Source of the DNA: Dolomedes plantarius
Lineage: Eukaryota; Arthropoda; Arachnida; Araneae; Dolomedidae
Assembly: GCA_907164885.2 (NCBI GenBank)
Contig: OU015490.1
Coordinates: 93,462,372-93,526,371, forward strand
Length of the DNA: 64,000 nt
Direction of reading: 5' to 3'
Shown: positions 50,220-59,754 of the stretch, piece after piece
Numbering within the stretch: position 1 is the stretch's first letter
Layout: every line of letters begins with the position of its first letter
The notes under the pieces: model-generated
What the model was told of the DNA's origin: nothing
Databases searched by the model: none
The model's input: only the letters and a program-made list of their open reading frames with translations
Program-made: the position numbers and the translations under genes

Positions 50220-52423
50220 TAGTGATAACCTGGAAATAAAATGTACCTAATGGTCTATAAAAGAAATTTCCACGAGCAAATACAGTGAGTTTAAAACACA
50301 CAAACAAAGGGAATTACGCTGCTATTTTAAGATGCAGAAAATATTTTTGATAAAATATGAAATTCTATGAGTAAACATATCATTTCATAATCTAATTCCC
50401 TTCCTTTTCCATATAATATGATATTTAATACGTAAAATTAAAGAAATAAGAAGATTTTTGGCTTAAAACAAATAAGTGATTTTAAGAATAAATATTTTAA
50501 ATGCATACAAATGTAATATCAAGAATTACATATAACTATTCTTTCAAAAAAAATACAGACGCACATTATGCCTACAGTTTATATGAAGCACAACGGGTAA
50601 ACCCTTTTAAAAATAAAGTTGACTTCGATACATAAATAAAATTTCTTCCACGGAATAATAAACATTTCAAATGAACATTCAATCTCTTGGACAGATTTTA
50701 TAAGAAACGTGCTGGGCAACATCCCTTTCAGCAGCGGAGAGGGGACCGGAACGTTTCTTTCCAGGTTGTTGGGCATTGAAGCAAATCTGAAACAAACTTA
50801 AAATACGCAGAATAGTATTAAAATTACTGCTTAAGTTTATAATAGAATACACAAAGTTGTTATCAGATGCAAGCAATAAAGTTGGTTTGAAGTTGACTTT
50901 AGTTCTGAAATAAATTCCTCTGATGAGGAGACTTTAGCAGAGTCACTGTTCTGTTCACAAGGGGAAAAATTCTCATCATGTAGAAAAGTGGGTCCAATCC
51001 ACCATATGTCATTGCAATAAGAGTTAGGGTTGATGCCTCTCGAAATCAGATCAGCTGGGTTGTCCGTAGAAAGAACGTGACACCACTGATATCCTTCGGT
51101 AGCTTGTGAGATCTGCGATACGCGATTGCTGATGAAGGTCTTCAGGAGATGAGGAGATGTTTTAACCCAGGCTAAAGCAATTGTAGAATCTGACCACAGA
51201 ACTACTCTTTGAAATGCCATCTTTATGGAGTGAATCAATTTGCGAACTAATTTCGGCAGAAGCAATGCTGCACACAATTCGAGTCTGGGAATGCTGATTG
51301 CTTTCAGTGGAGCAACTCTTGATTTACTGCATAATATCTTGACATTTACTTGATTTGAATATGAAACTGATCTTACATACACAACAGCTCCATAAGCCAT
51401 GTTTGAAGCATCAGCAAAGCCGTGTAACTCCAGTACCTTTACATCATCACAGGAAAGATATCTGTCAACTCTTATGATTTTAACTGTGTTCAACTCAGAT
51501 AGCAAGCATTTCCATTTTAAAGCTTCCCTTTCAGGTAAGGGGTCATCCTAATTCAGTTTCAACAGCCAAAGTTGCTGCATGAACATTTTTTCCGTAAGTA
51601 ACAAAAGGACCTAAGAATCCTAGTGGATCGAACAATTTGGCTATATGAGATATAACAGTGCGTTTAGTGCAAGTGGTGGACGGGCTATTTGTAGGAGACA
51701 CAGAAAATGTAAACGTGTCACATTTGGGATCCCAGGAAAGTCCTAAAGTCTCCACCTTTACTTCTGAAGAGTCATGAAATACATATTCCTTGGTTTCGTG
51801 TGCTACAGGTTTGATCAGAGACTGTTCATTAGAAGCCCATTTATGAAGCTTCATACCACCTGAGAGTAACAATTCAATTAACTCTCTTTGTAAAGCTGAG
51901 GCAGACGCTATATCGGTTGCGCCGGAGAGGATGTCATCAACATAAAAATCGGCGTGTGCAACTGGGGCAGCAATGGGAAATCTTTCAGCTTCATCAAGCG
52001 CTAATTGCTTGAGTGTTCTGGCTGCGAGATACGGAGCACTTGTTGTTCCGTAGGTAACAATACATAATTTATAAATTTTTACGGGCCTATTAGGGCCTTC
52101 CAAACGATGCGTTCGAGGTGTCTCTGGGATGGTTCGATAAAAATCATTCTTTACATTTTCTCTATACCTGCAAGAAATGCGATGCGGTATTTCCGACACC
52201 TCAATAGTATAGGGAAGAGATAGTCTTGAATTACACCACCGTTCATTTGGAGTTAATCTAGTGAAGTGCCATTCGAAGAAGGGGCCGAGGCGTCGCAAAC
52301 AACTCTTAATTTGGTGGTAGTTTTTTCTGGACGGAAAACACCGTGATGAGGAATGTAGTATGTAATTGGAGGTTCATAAGTTTCCTCGACAATTTCCATG
52401 TGCCCTAAAGCAATATATTACTG
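50220..52423 (-). repeat. BEL/Pao-derived tandem unit 6 (2204 bp)
   Basis: RT frame 51543-52298 is open for 251 codons with a private Val to Ala (VAHADFYVDD). The RNase H frame is broken (50837-51505 and 50679-50876) by loss of one base in AAAGTTGG against AAAGTCTGG elsewhere. Markers are mixed: LLLPKL and NSDS, but GAA at EYVF and CAGATAGC; A8 run. Its right edge runs without a break into single-copy BEL pol sequence, so this unit sits next to the ancestral flank. Confidence 0.9.
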
Positions 52424-52899
52424 CATAAATTGCACATATAAATCTCTTAGTTGAGGTTGTCTTGATAACCTATTCCAAAGTGCATTCAGTTTCTTGATAG
52501 CTGCTTCTTTGGATTCACCCAATATCCCAGGATCATCTTTCAGTGGCATTTGGACTATGTATTTTTCTGTTTCATGCCTCTTATGCGTCTTTTGAAAGTG
52601 GTCTTCGCAAAACAATTCTTCATTTGATTTAATATATTTTCCTTCAACCGATTCTAGTTCCCAAAATTTGGTCATTAATTGATCAAGATTTTCTTTTTCT
52701 GTTAGTAACAAACAGTGTGGTGTGGGTCGAGAACAAGGTATTATCCCTGAAACTATAAACCCAAATGCGGAGTTTTGCAGTAGTATGGAGTCACTAATTT
52801 GAATTTGATCTCCCTTTAAAATTCTAAAGAACAGTTCCGCATCAATTAACATTTGTATTTTAGAAGGTTTGTAAAAGTTAGGGTCTGCTAGTTCAATGT
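52424..52899 (-). pseudogene. BEL/Pao pol, segment before the reverse transcriptase
   Basis: The minus-strand frame 52852-52418 reads MLIDAELFFRILKGDQIQIS, then NSAFGFIVSGIIPCS, FWELESVEGKYIKS, and ends RLSRQPQLRDLYVQFMQ at a TAA. Reading on through the TAA into unit 6 gives YIALGHMEIVEE and IPHHGVF, the normal BEL continuation, so the TAA replaces a sense codon and the junction is ancestral. In BEL elements this region joins protease to reverse transcriptase. The Tc1 element at 52902-54310 cuts it from the protease. Inactive. Confidence 0.8.
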
Positions 52900-52901
52900 T
52901 A

Positions 52902-54310
52902 CACTACTGGCCACCTAAATTGCAACACCAAGAAAGACAAGAGATATCACAACAAAATTTATTTTGTAGATAACATATTGACCAAGTATCAAACGATTAA
53001 ATTTATAGATTTCTGTGAAGTGTGGTTCCTGCCAAAATCAGTAGCCAGAGTAGCCGCCATTGTTGGAGATCACCGCTGCCACACGCCTCGACATTTATTC
53101 AAAGAGACTTTGGATGAGTTCTTGGGGTACAGCAGACCAAGCAGCTTCCACACGTTGCCAAAGTTGATCTGCTGTGGCAGCTGGGGATGGAATCTGGGTC
53201 AATCGTATAGCAACCATGGACCACATGTTTTCTATCGGCGAAAGATCCGGAGAGAGAGGCGGCCAGGGAAGCAATTCATTCTGGCGATTGACGAAGAACC
53301 ATTGGACAATGCGTGCCACGTGTGGTCGCGCATTATCCTGTTGAAATATGGCTGTGGGCAAGCCCTGAAGGTAAGGAAGGACAACTGGCTCCAACACCTC
53401 GGAGATGTAGCGCTGGCTGTTTAAAGTACCGGCAATGCGTACTAGAGGTATGCGAGAGTGATATCCAATACCGCCACATACCATAATACCCGGTGCAGGA
53501 CCAGTGTGGCGGTGCATAACGCAGCTGTTCAGCATCCTCTCTTCACGGTGTCTCCAGACTCGAATGCGACCATCGTGGTGTTGCAGACAGAAGCGTGACT
53601 CGTCAGTAAAGACAATTTCATTCCATTCTGCCGTCCACATCCTTCTGTCATCGCACCATTGGCGGCGGAGACGTCTGTGGTTCTGCGTCAAGGGTAGACA
53701 AAGCAATGGACGTCTTGCGGACAGACCACTCTGCTGTAAACGGCGTCGAATGGTACGCGCAGACACTGGATGATGCGTTACAGACTGCATGTGCTGTGCT
53801 ATGGTTCGTGACGTGACTGAGCGATCCGTCACTGCCATGCGCACAATTTGTCTGTCATCACGTGAAGTGGTGCGCTGAGGTGGATGCGATCGAACACGCC
53901 GGTCCGTCGTACCCTCCTGCATCCAAGGATCACATATCCGCATTACAGTTGTTTGGTTTCGTCCAACACGACTACCGATTTCCCTGAAAGATAATCCACA
54001 ATCTCGGTAGGCCACTATCCTTCCTCTGTCGAACTCGGATACTTGATCAAAAGATGATCGCTGTTTTCGACGAGGCATAATTGATCGTTTTTTTGAAAAA
54101 ACCACAAGAAAAACACAATTGCCGAACTTGAAATCGTCGAAATCTCCAAGCCTTAAATAGCGCTTTGAAGTGGCGCCACATGCGCGCGTGATGTGCGTCT
54201 GCGCTGAAATTCTAATCATTTGCATATCTCACCTCCGCTAATGCATGTTGTAAATTTCATGTTATTTGCATGTTTCCTTCAGGGTGTTGCATTTACAGTG
54301 GCCAGCAGTG
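52902..54310 (-). mobile_element. Tc1-like DD34E transposon inserted in the BEL/Pao element
   Basis: The ends CACTACTGGCCACCTAAATT and the inverted TTTACAGTGGCCAGCAGTG are flanked by TA (52900-52901 and 54311-54312). The gene is on the minus strand, the same direction as the host retrotransposon. BEL pol sequence lies on the left and BEL protease/gag on the right, so insertion into the retrotransposon is direct. Confidence 0.95.
53038..54078 (-). pseudogene. Tc1-like DD34E transposase with one nonsense codon
   Basis: The start MPRRKQRSSFDQVSEFDRGR (Met at 54078) fits the family; an open frame extends further upstream to 54225 but that part is not transposase-like. A helix-turn-helix (CGLSFREIGSRVGRNQTTV), a second one (HPVSARTIRRRLQQSG) and the DDE domain follow. 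The acidic residues are in VFTDESRF, FQQDNARPHVA and SPDLSPIEN, with 34 residues between the second D and the E. The frame stops after IQSLFE at 53095-53097 (TAA), but in the same frame MSRRVAAVISNNGGYSGY continues to a stop at 53038. The length of 346 codons is full. Only the last 18 residues are lost, so function might survive; I treat it as a pseudogene with reserve. Confidence 0.85.
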
Positions 54311-54404
54311 TATCTGGAAAACGAAGTTTAGATACATCTAATACTGTGGATGGAATCAAAGATGTGATTTTCGAAACAAGTATAAAATGTGTATCATTCT
54401 CAAA

Positions 54405-55943
54405 TTATTCATTTTTATTTGATATAACACCATGAATTTGGTGCTTAATGAATTGTGAATTATCATTAATTCCTGTAATCGAAGAGTGAGCTCTCTCCTT
54501 TTTTAAACCAAGTCCAGATACGCATTCATAGGTCATTAAATTTGCTTGGTTACCACAGTCCAGAATTGCCTTGATTTTATTTCTTTCACCGAACTTATTT
54601 TGAACAAACACATCAGCCGTTGCGAGCAAAATCGTAGAACGCTGGAGTGATTCGTGCGTTGAATGGAGCGACATAGCTTCCTCTCCCACTGGCGTCAGAA
54701 CATTCCTTTCGCCTGGCGAGGGGACCGAGGTCAAGAGTTCAACTGGGGTGAGGGACTGAGAGGGTTTTGAAATTTCATACTCACTGCGGCACAACAGAGA
54801 ATTATAGCATTTCGAGCAGAATCGGCACGTATGCTTCGATCTGCAAGATGCGACTGAATGGTTTCCAAAACAGTTAATGCATAGCGAATGCATTTTAACA
54901 AGGTCAAATCTATGTAAAGCATTTAATTTCAAAAAAGACTCACTTGTAAATTGGATGATTTGCCTTGCATGATATACATAAATTGCTGAAACCATTAGAT
55001 TTAATGAAAAAGTTTCTAGATTCAATATTGCGATCTTGACAAACCTTCGGCTTCCCAGACGTGTTTTTCTTAATGTTTTCTAACATTTGAGACCGCTTTT
55101 CTAAGAACAGAAGTAAATCATCAAGTTTAGGCACCTCGTTTGAACTTATACTTAATTCATATTGTTTGAGAGTCTCCTTATAGAGTGTTTTCAAAACAAT
55201 ATTTAAGATTAAAGCATCGGAGAGATTATTTCTGTCGAATTCCAATACTTCTAATGCGCGAATGTTTTTCTTTACGTTGTCTATCAGGCTTCGCAAATGT
55301 TTAGCAGAATCATGCGTAATGTTTGCTGCTTCCAAAATTCCATTTGATGTGAATTTTTACTATAGCTCGGATGTTCTCATAGCTTTCTTCTAAAGCGTGA
55401 AATAACGATGAAAATGTATCATCTGTCGTTTGTAAGTTCTTTGCTTCATCTGTTAAAGCAGCATTTACATAATGTAATTTCTGTGCTGGTAAAAGCTGTT
55501 CATTTGACGCAATAATATTGTTAAACTGTGTTTTGAATGAACTCCATTCTTCATACTTTCCGGAGAATTTCAGAAGTGGAATCTCCGGGAGTTTTATGTT
55601 AGTTATTATATTCTGAACAGTAGAATTCTAATGAGGTATTGTTGAAACGTTACCAAATTTTTTAATTTGCGATTGTAACTTGAACTTTATTCTAATTATG
55701 TTTTCGTTGTACTCCTCACTTGCATTAATTTCGAATTCATAATCATTTGGAACCGATATTAAATCTTCTGTACTCGCATTGAGTGATTTTAAAGATTCCT
55801 CCTTATTATTTAATTGGTCTAATATTATTTTTAATTCATCAACTTCTTTATTTTCAGAAACAATTTTCAATTTTAGTGATTATTTTGGTTACACTTGTTC
55901 TTATAGTAGCTCGTTTTTTCTTCAATTTTTCAAGTTCATCCAT
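54405..55943 (-). pseudogene. BEL/Pao gag and aspartic protease
   Basis: From a Met at 55943 (MDELEKLKKKRATIRTSVTK) the gag runs through several frames: 55870-55628 with IVSENKEVDELKIILDQL; a broken stretch with KLPEIPLLKFSGKYEEW (the DUF1759-type block); and 55335-54940 with MEAANITHDSAKHLRSLIDN. The next frame (55025-54405) carries the zinc knuckles (CINCFGNHSVASC, CRFCSKCYNSLLC) and then the protease (FVQNKFGERNKIKAILDCGN), where the usual DSG or DTG is DCG. This order is that of BEL/Pao elements. At least three frameshifts are present and the Tc1 element breaks the link to pol. Confidence 0.75.
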
Positions 55944-55944
55944 T

Positions 55945-56550
55945 TTTTATGCAATGAATACACTAAACACAAAATTCAAAGAATGTCCTACCTTGTTCTT
56001 GGGCGTGGCTGGCGCTGATAGGTGTTATTAAATACGAAGATTTCGCACGAACTGAGATGAAAAGTTAATCCAAACTATTTGCGGGACTTTCAAGACAAAT
56101 GTAATAGTAGAGCTGGTATTCTAAACTCATAAATTCACACTGAATAGGCTCCGAGAGATCGGACCAGGATGTAAATGGTATGCATGATGCCTGAATAAAA
56201 TGAGCGTGGACTGTAAGGGGAAAACAACAACAACAGTAAATTTAAAGGAGAAATTGCGCTATGACGCTCTGCAAATACCTTGGCGGCTTATCGACAACTG
56301 AATAGTACATAGGGTAGGGCGACAGAGGGAGCCCTTATTGCGGGGGTGGTTAGAACGCGCCATGAAAGAAGACAGGTGGCGCCAACATAGGTAATATCTA
56401 AAGGTGGTTCTTAGCTACAACGCAAACTGTACGCGTGTCTCCAATGAGGATCGTTTCGCCCGTTTAAAGTTTTCCAAACAGATATGTGCGGTTGGCTCGA
56501 ATTCTCTTAACACTATTGCTTTTTAACACTTCAGAATTTTTAATTTCTTC
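55945..56550. other. probable BEL 5' leader or LTR region, not resolved
   Basis: This lies upstream of the BEL gag. Base composition is more balanced than in the AT-rich stretches. I could not identify a TG...CA-bounded LTR or a primer-binding site, so the boundaries are open. Confidence 0.3.
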
Positions 56551-56557
56551 ATCGTCT

Positions 56558-56875
56558 TTATAAATAAAAAATGTTTTCGACCTTCTCACCCAACAGATTT
56601 ATTAAAATTTCCGCTTTATGCTCTTCGACTACATCTTTAGTTACAAAAGCACGTTCTAACAAGGCGAAAAATAGGCTCCACAATTCTGGTCTATTCGGAC
56701 AGGGAATAGTTAATGCTTTGACAATTTTGATGGTATTTATTAGAAATCTATTCTCGTTACCATTTTGCTCAGTTTCCGAATTTATGTTAGCGTTTTGAGC
56801 CCTTACCATCTCTAAGGAGAAAACAAGAAGAAAGGGATAGGAGAAAACAAGAAGAAAGGGAATTCTTTTTGACAT
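56558..56875 (-). pseudogene. Gypsy-type Gag fragment
   Basis: The 105-residue frame has ALTIPCPNRPELWSLFFALL, then ERAFVTKDVVEEHKAEILIN and LLGEKVENI, which resembles the RPELWF-containing core of arthropod Gypsy Gag proteins. The first 20 or so residues (MSKRIPFLLVFSYPFLLVFS) come from the duplicated hairpin sequence described below and are not original Gag. No zinc knuckle, protease or pol follows in order, so this is an isolated fragment, perhaps unrelated to the Gypsy debris at 35 kb. Confidence 0.5.
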
Positions 56876-56899
56876 TCCCTTTCTTCTTGTTTTCTCCTA
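56815..56899. repeat. 26-bp perfect hairpin with an extra direct copy of its arm
   Basis: The arm at 56838-56863 (TAGGAGAAAACAAGAAGAAA plus GGGAAT) is the exact reverse complement of 56874-56899, with a 10-base loop TCTTTTTGAC. Most of the left arm is also present as a direct copy at about 56815-56837. The hairpin makes the artificial N-terminus of the Gag fragment frame. Confidence 0.9.
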
Positions 56900-57698
56900 T
56901 CATCTTCTCGTTCTCTTCTATCGTCTACAGTAGTAATCAGCAACAGTTTCACGAATTCTTCACCGTTTTTGTAATCCTCCGAGTTTAGAATTAAGCTTTA
57001 AAGTTCAGTTATTGTTCAGTCTGGGGTTACTTCTGCCTCCCCCCCCCATTCTTTGGAAACTACTCTTAAATCTTTCTTTTTAAGCCCTTTGATGGCCAAC
57101 ATTTTAGTTGAATATCTTAAATGATCCCCCCCCCCAAAAAAAAAATCATAAAAACTTCTTACCTTCACTGAAGAATCGATAAATTATCCATTAAACTCTT
57201 AGTCCACAAGTTAAGAATGATTTTCCTTGTCCAGATCCTGCCGTCTGTGACAGTGTCATCCTACCTTCGATCTTTCTCTGATTGACGACGTTATTCGAAG
57301 CAAACTTAGCACCGTTCGCGTGAATATTCAAAATATTTTATTCACATGATTCACACGATTCCTTCACAAACGCAATACTCATTATATTCACAAAACTTAT
57401 TTAGAAATATATACATTAACTGAGCTATCTCAGTCATGTGACTCTGACAGGGAGCAAACAAAAAACTACTGCGTCTTCGGGGGTCACACTCCCACGCACT
57501 CTTCTCTCTCGTAACTCCACTCAGAATAACCAACGTGGACTCTCCCCTCATAAGACCCTCACGACGTCGTCCCCCTATGCGTAAAGAACGCCATGCTCGA
57601 ACTCAGTATAATGTTCTCTTTAATATATCATATGACTGCATAATCCGATTTGAAAACAGCACACACAAAAATGCATGCACATAAAAAAGATAAAATTA
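56900..57698. other. no gene seen; possible LTR-like or Helitron-flanking DNA
   Basis: Mixed composition with C-rich runs at about 57041-57050 and 57127-57136. A balanced patch (about 57440-57600) has no domain. I could not establish an LTR. Confidence 0.35.
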
Positions 57699-57706
57699 TC
57701 TATATA

Positions 57707-58925
57707 CACTGAAGTGCCACTGAATTAGGGATAGCAAAGCCTATGCAAATTGTGTAGCGCTGCGCATCATGTATGCGCAAGTGAGGGCGCTGTGGTAATT
57801 GCATATATAGCGCGTAATGTGGTTGTTCTGAATCAGTTGTTGGAATTGACAGTGTGGGTAAACTGCCTGATTTAGACGCCTTCGATCGCCGACAAATCGT
57901 AGGTGCGCGACGCATGGGCCATTCAATTTCTGAAATCGTCAGACAGCTAGGATTTTCAAGTTCGACAGTGTCAAGAGTATGCCAAGAATACATGGATGGT
58001 GGAAAAAAACTAGCGATCGGGCAAACTGCAAAAGACAATTAGCCTTGACAGTGCGTGGTGAGAGACGGCTAAGGCGTATTGTACGTAGCCAGCGAAGCCA
58101 AACATTAGCTCAAATTACCACCCAGTTTAATGACGGTGCCAGTCGTACAGTCAGTAAACGGACTGTGCAACGCTCCCTTCACCGTATGGGTTTCGGGAGC
58201 CGTCGACCTACGAGAGTACCATTGCTCTATACTCGCCATCGGGCTGCACGTCTTGCCTGGGCAAGAGAGCACAGAGACTGGAGTGTAGAGGACTGGAAAC
58301 GAGTAGCATGGAGTGATGAGTCTCGATTCCGAATACTTAACGCCGACGGGAGGCTGAGAATATGGCGTCAGGCTCATGAAGCCATGGATCCTGCATGCCT
58401 GGCTGGAACTGTACAAGGGCATGGTGGCTCAATCATGGACTGGGGTGTTTTTTCGTGGCACAGTTTGGGATCTTTGGTGCGTGTACGAACCTCCCTCAAT
58501 GCAATTCGGTACGTAGAGTTACTGGGTGATCACCTCCATCCGTTTATGCTGTTCTGTTATCAGCACGGTAATGGAGTTTTCCAGCAAGACAACTGTACCT
58601 CTCACAAGTCCCGGTTGGCTACTGGCTAGTTGGATGAGCATTCTTCTGACTTCTCTTTCATGAATTGGCCACCCAGAAGCCCAGACTTAAATCCTATTGA
58701 GCATCTTTGGGATGTTTTGGAACAAGGCGTGAAAAGCCATCACACAGCACCAAAGAACCTTACTGAATTATAGACAGCTTTAGCCAATATATGGTTAGCC
58801 ATTCCAGTGGAACGTTTCCAAAAACTTGTTGAATCTATGCCTCGTCGTGTGGCAGCCGTTATCAAGGCCAGAAGAGGCCCAACTCGTTACTAGGTAGGTA
58901 TCCCTAATTCAGTGGCACTTCAGTG
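57707..58925 (+). mobile_element. Tc1/mariner element with 36-residue catalytic spacing
   Basis: Termini CACTGAAGTGCCACTGAATT and the inverted AATTCAGTGGCACTTCAGTG are perfect over at least 20 bp. TA flanks both ends (57705-57706 and 58926-58927). It inserted 8 bases inside the 5' end of Helitron A. The gene runs on the plus strand. Confidence 0.95.
57854..58893 (+). pseudogene. Tc1/mariner transposase, DD36E-like spacing, broken
   Basis: The frame begins at GTG (57854) with GKLPDLDAFDRRQIVGARRM; the family start is most likely ATG, so the initiator seems mutated. A helix-turn-helix (SISEIVRQLGFSSSTVSRV) follows. A frameshift in the A-rich run near 58003 separates it from GERRLRRIVRSQRSQTL and the DDE domain. 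Acidic residues are in AWSDESRF, FQQDNCTSHKS and SPDLNPIEH, with 36 residues between the second D and the E by my count, as in the DD36E group. TAG replaces a Trp codon at about 58627, and again after NLTEL. The end is VIKARRGPTRY with a stop at 58891-58893. Inactive, though readable along its whole length. Confidence 0.85.
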
Positions 58926-59754
58926 TATATAAAATAGTTCCGTAACTGACTGACTGACTGAGAGATTACGCACAGACCGAACCGCTGGACCTAAAGGGTT
59001 GAAATTTTGCATGATGATTCTTCTTATAGTGTAGAGGTGCACTAAGAAAGATTTTCGAAAAATTCTTCTTAGATTTTTTAAAATTAGATTTTTAAGCTGT
59101 TTTTGTAACATTCTTTAAAGTTTGCATTTAGAATAATAACTGGGGGTTATAAAAATTTATATCACAAGAAAGATCATAAAAATTCCTTTTAAATGAAATC
59201 TTTTTCGAATCTTTATCTCCATTTTCTGATTTTAGGTGAATTTATAAAGATTAATTTTTAGAATTAATTTTTAGAATTTAATTGTTATGCATCACGTGCA
59301 TAATAACGAAATAAATTGACAAAAAAAAACTCTCTAATGCGGCTGACGATTCGACATTATAAAAAAATATTAAAATGCAGTAAAAGAAAAGTTCTCCAAA
59401 CTGTACTATATTAACTGTACTGTATTCTTTAGTATGTTCTATTAGATTTAATTTGAATAGTTTTTTCTACATTATTTTGTCTATAAAAGTATCCCTTATG
59501 ATTTTTTTTATAAATATATATACTTTTTTTATATCAATTGTATACATTGATCGTTATATTTATTATAAATATATATATAGAGATATATTTAATAATTTTT
59601 TTGGCATTAATTGCATACATTGACCGTTGTATTTAATTTGAATGTACTCCGTAGCGAAGTGCGGGTTTTCAGCAAGTAATCTATAAAGTAGGCCCATTCT
59701 CAACTTAATTTTAGGAAATTTAAATTGGATGAAATATAAAAACTTTTTTATGTA

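Larger units (their letters stand above)
57699..59676 (+). mobile_element. non-autonomous Helitron A, split by a Tc1 element
   Basis: Removing the Tc1 insertion joins TCTATA (57699-57704) to TATAAAATAGTTCCG, which gives the Helitron-type 5' start TC... preceded by A. The subterminal text includes ACTGACTGACTGACTGAGAG and CCGCTGGACCTAAAGGG. The 3' end has the hairpin-like CCGTAGCGAAGTGCGG, then GTTTTCAGCAAG and a T, where CAAG is a variant of CTRR. It is closely similar to Helitron B. No Rep or helicase is present. Confidence 0.75.

Noticed and set aside
39547..50776. Separate 65-codon gene repeated six times (frame starting MPNNLERNVPVPSPLL)
   Set aside because: It overlaps the RNase H/Pao frame on the same strand in another frame, so it is a shadow of that sequence.
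39187..52423. CRISPR or gene-family reading of the tandem array
   Set aside because: The units are 2.2 kb with internal RT/RNase H remnants and shared frameshifts, with no short repeats and spacers and no intact genes.
56558..56640. Signal peptide or membrane segment at the start of the Gag-like frame
   Set aside because: The hydrophobic run is actually at 56815-56875 on the minus strand and comes from the duplicated hairpin arms, not from a conserved protein segment.
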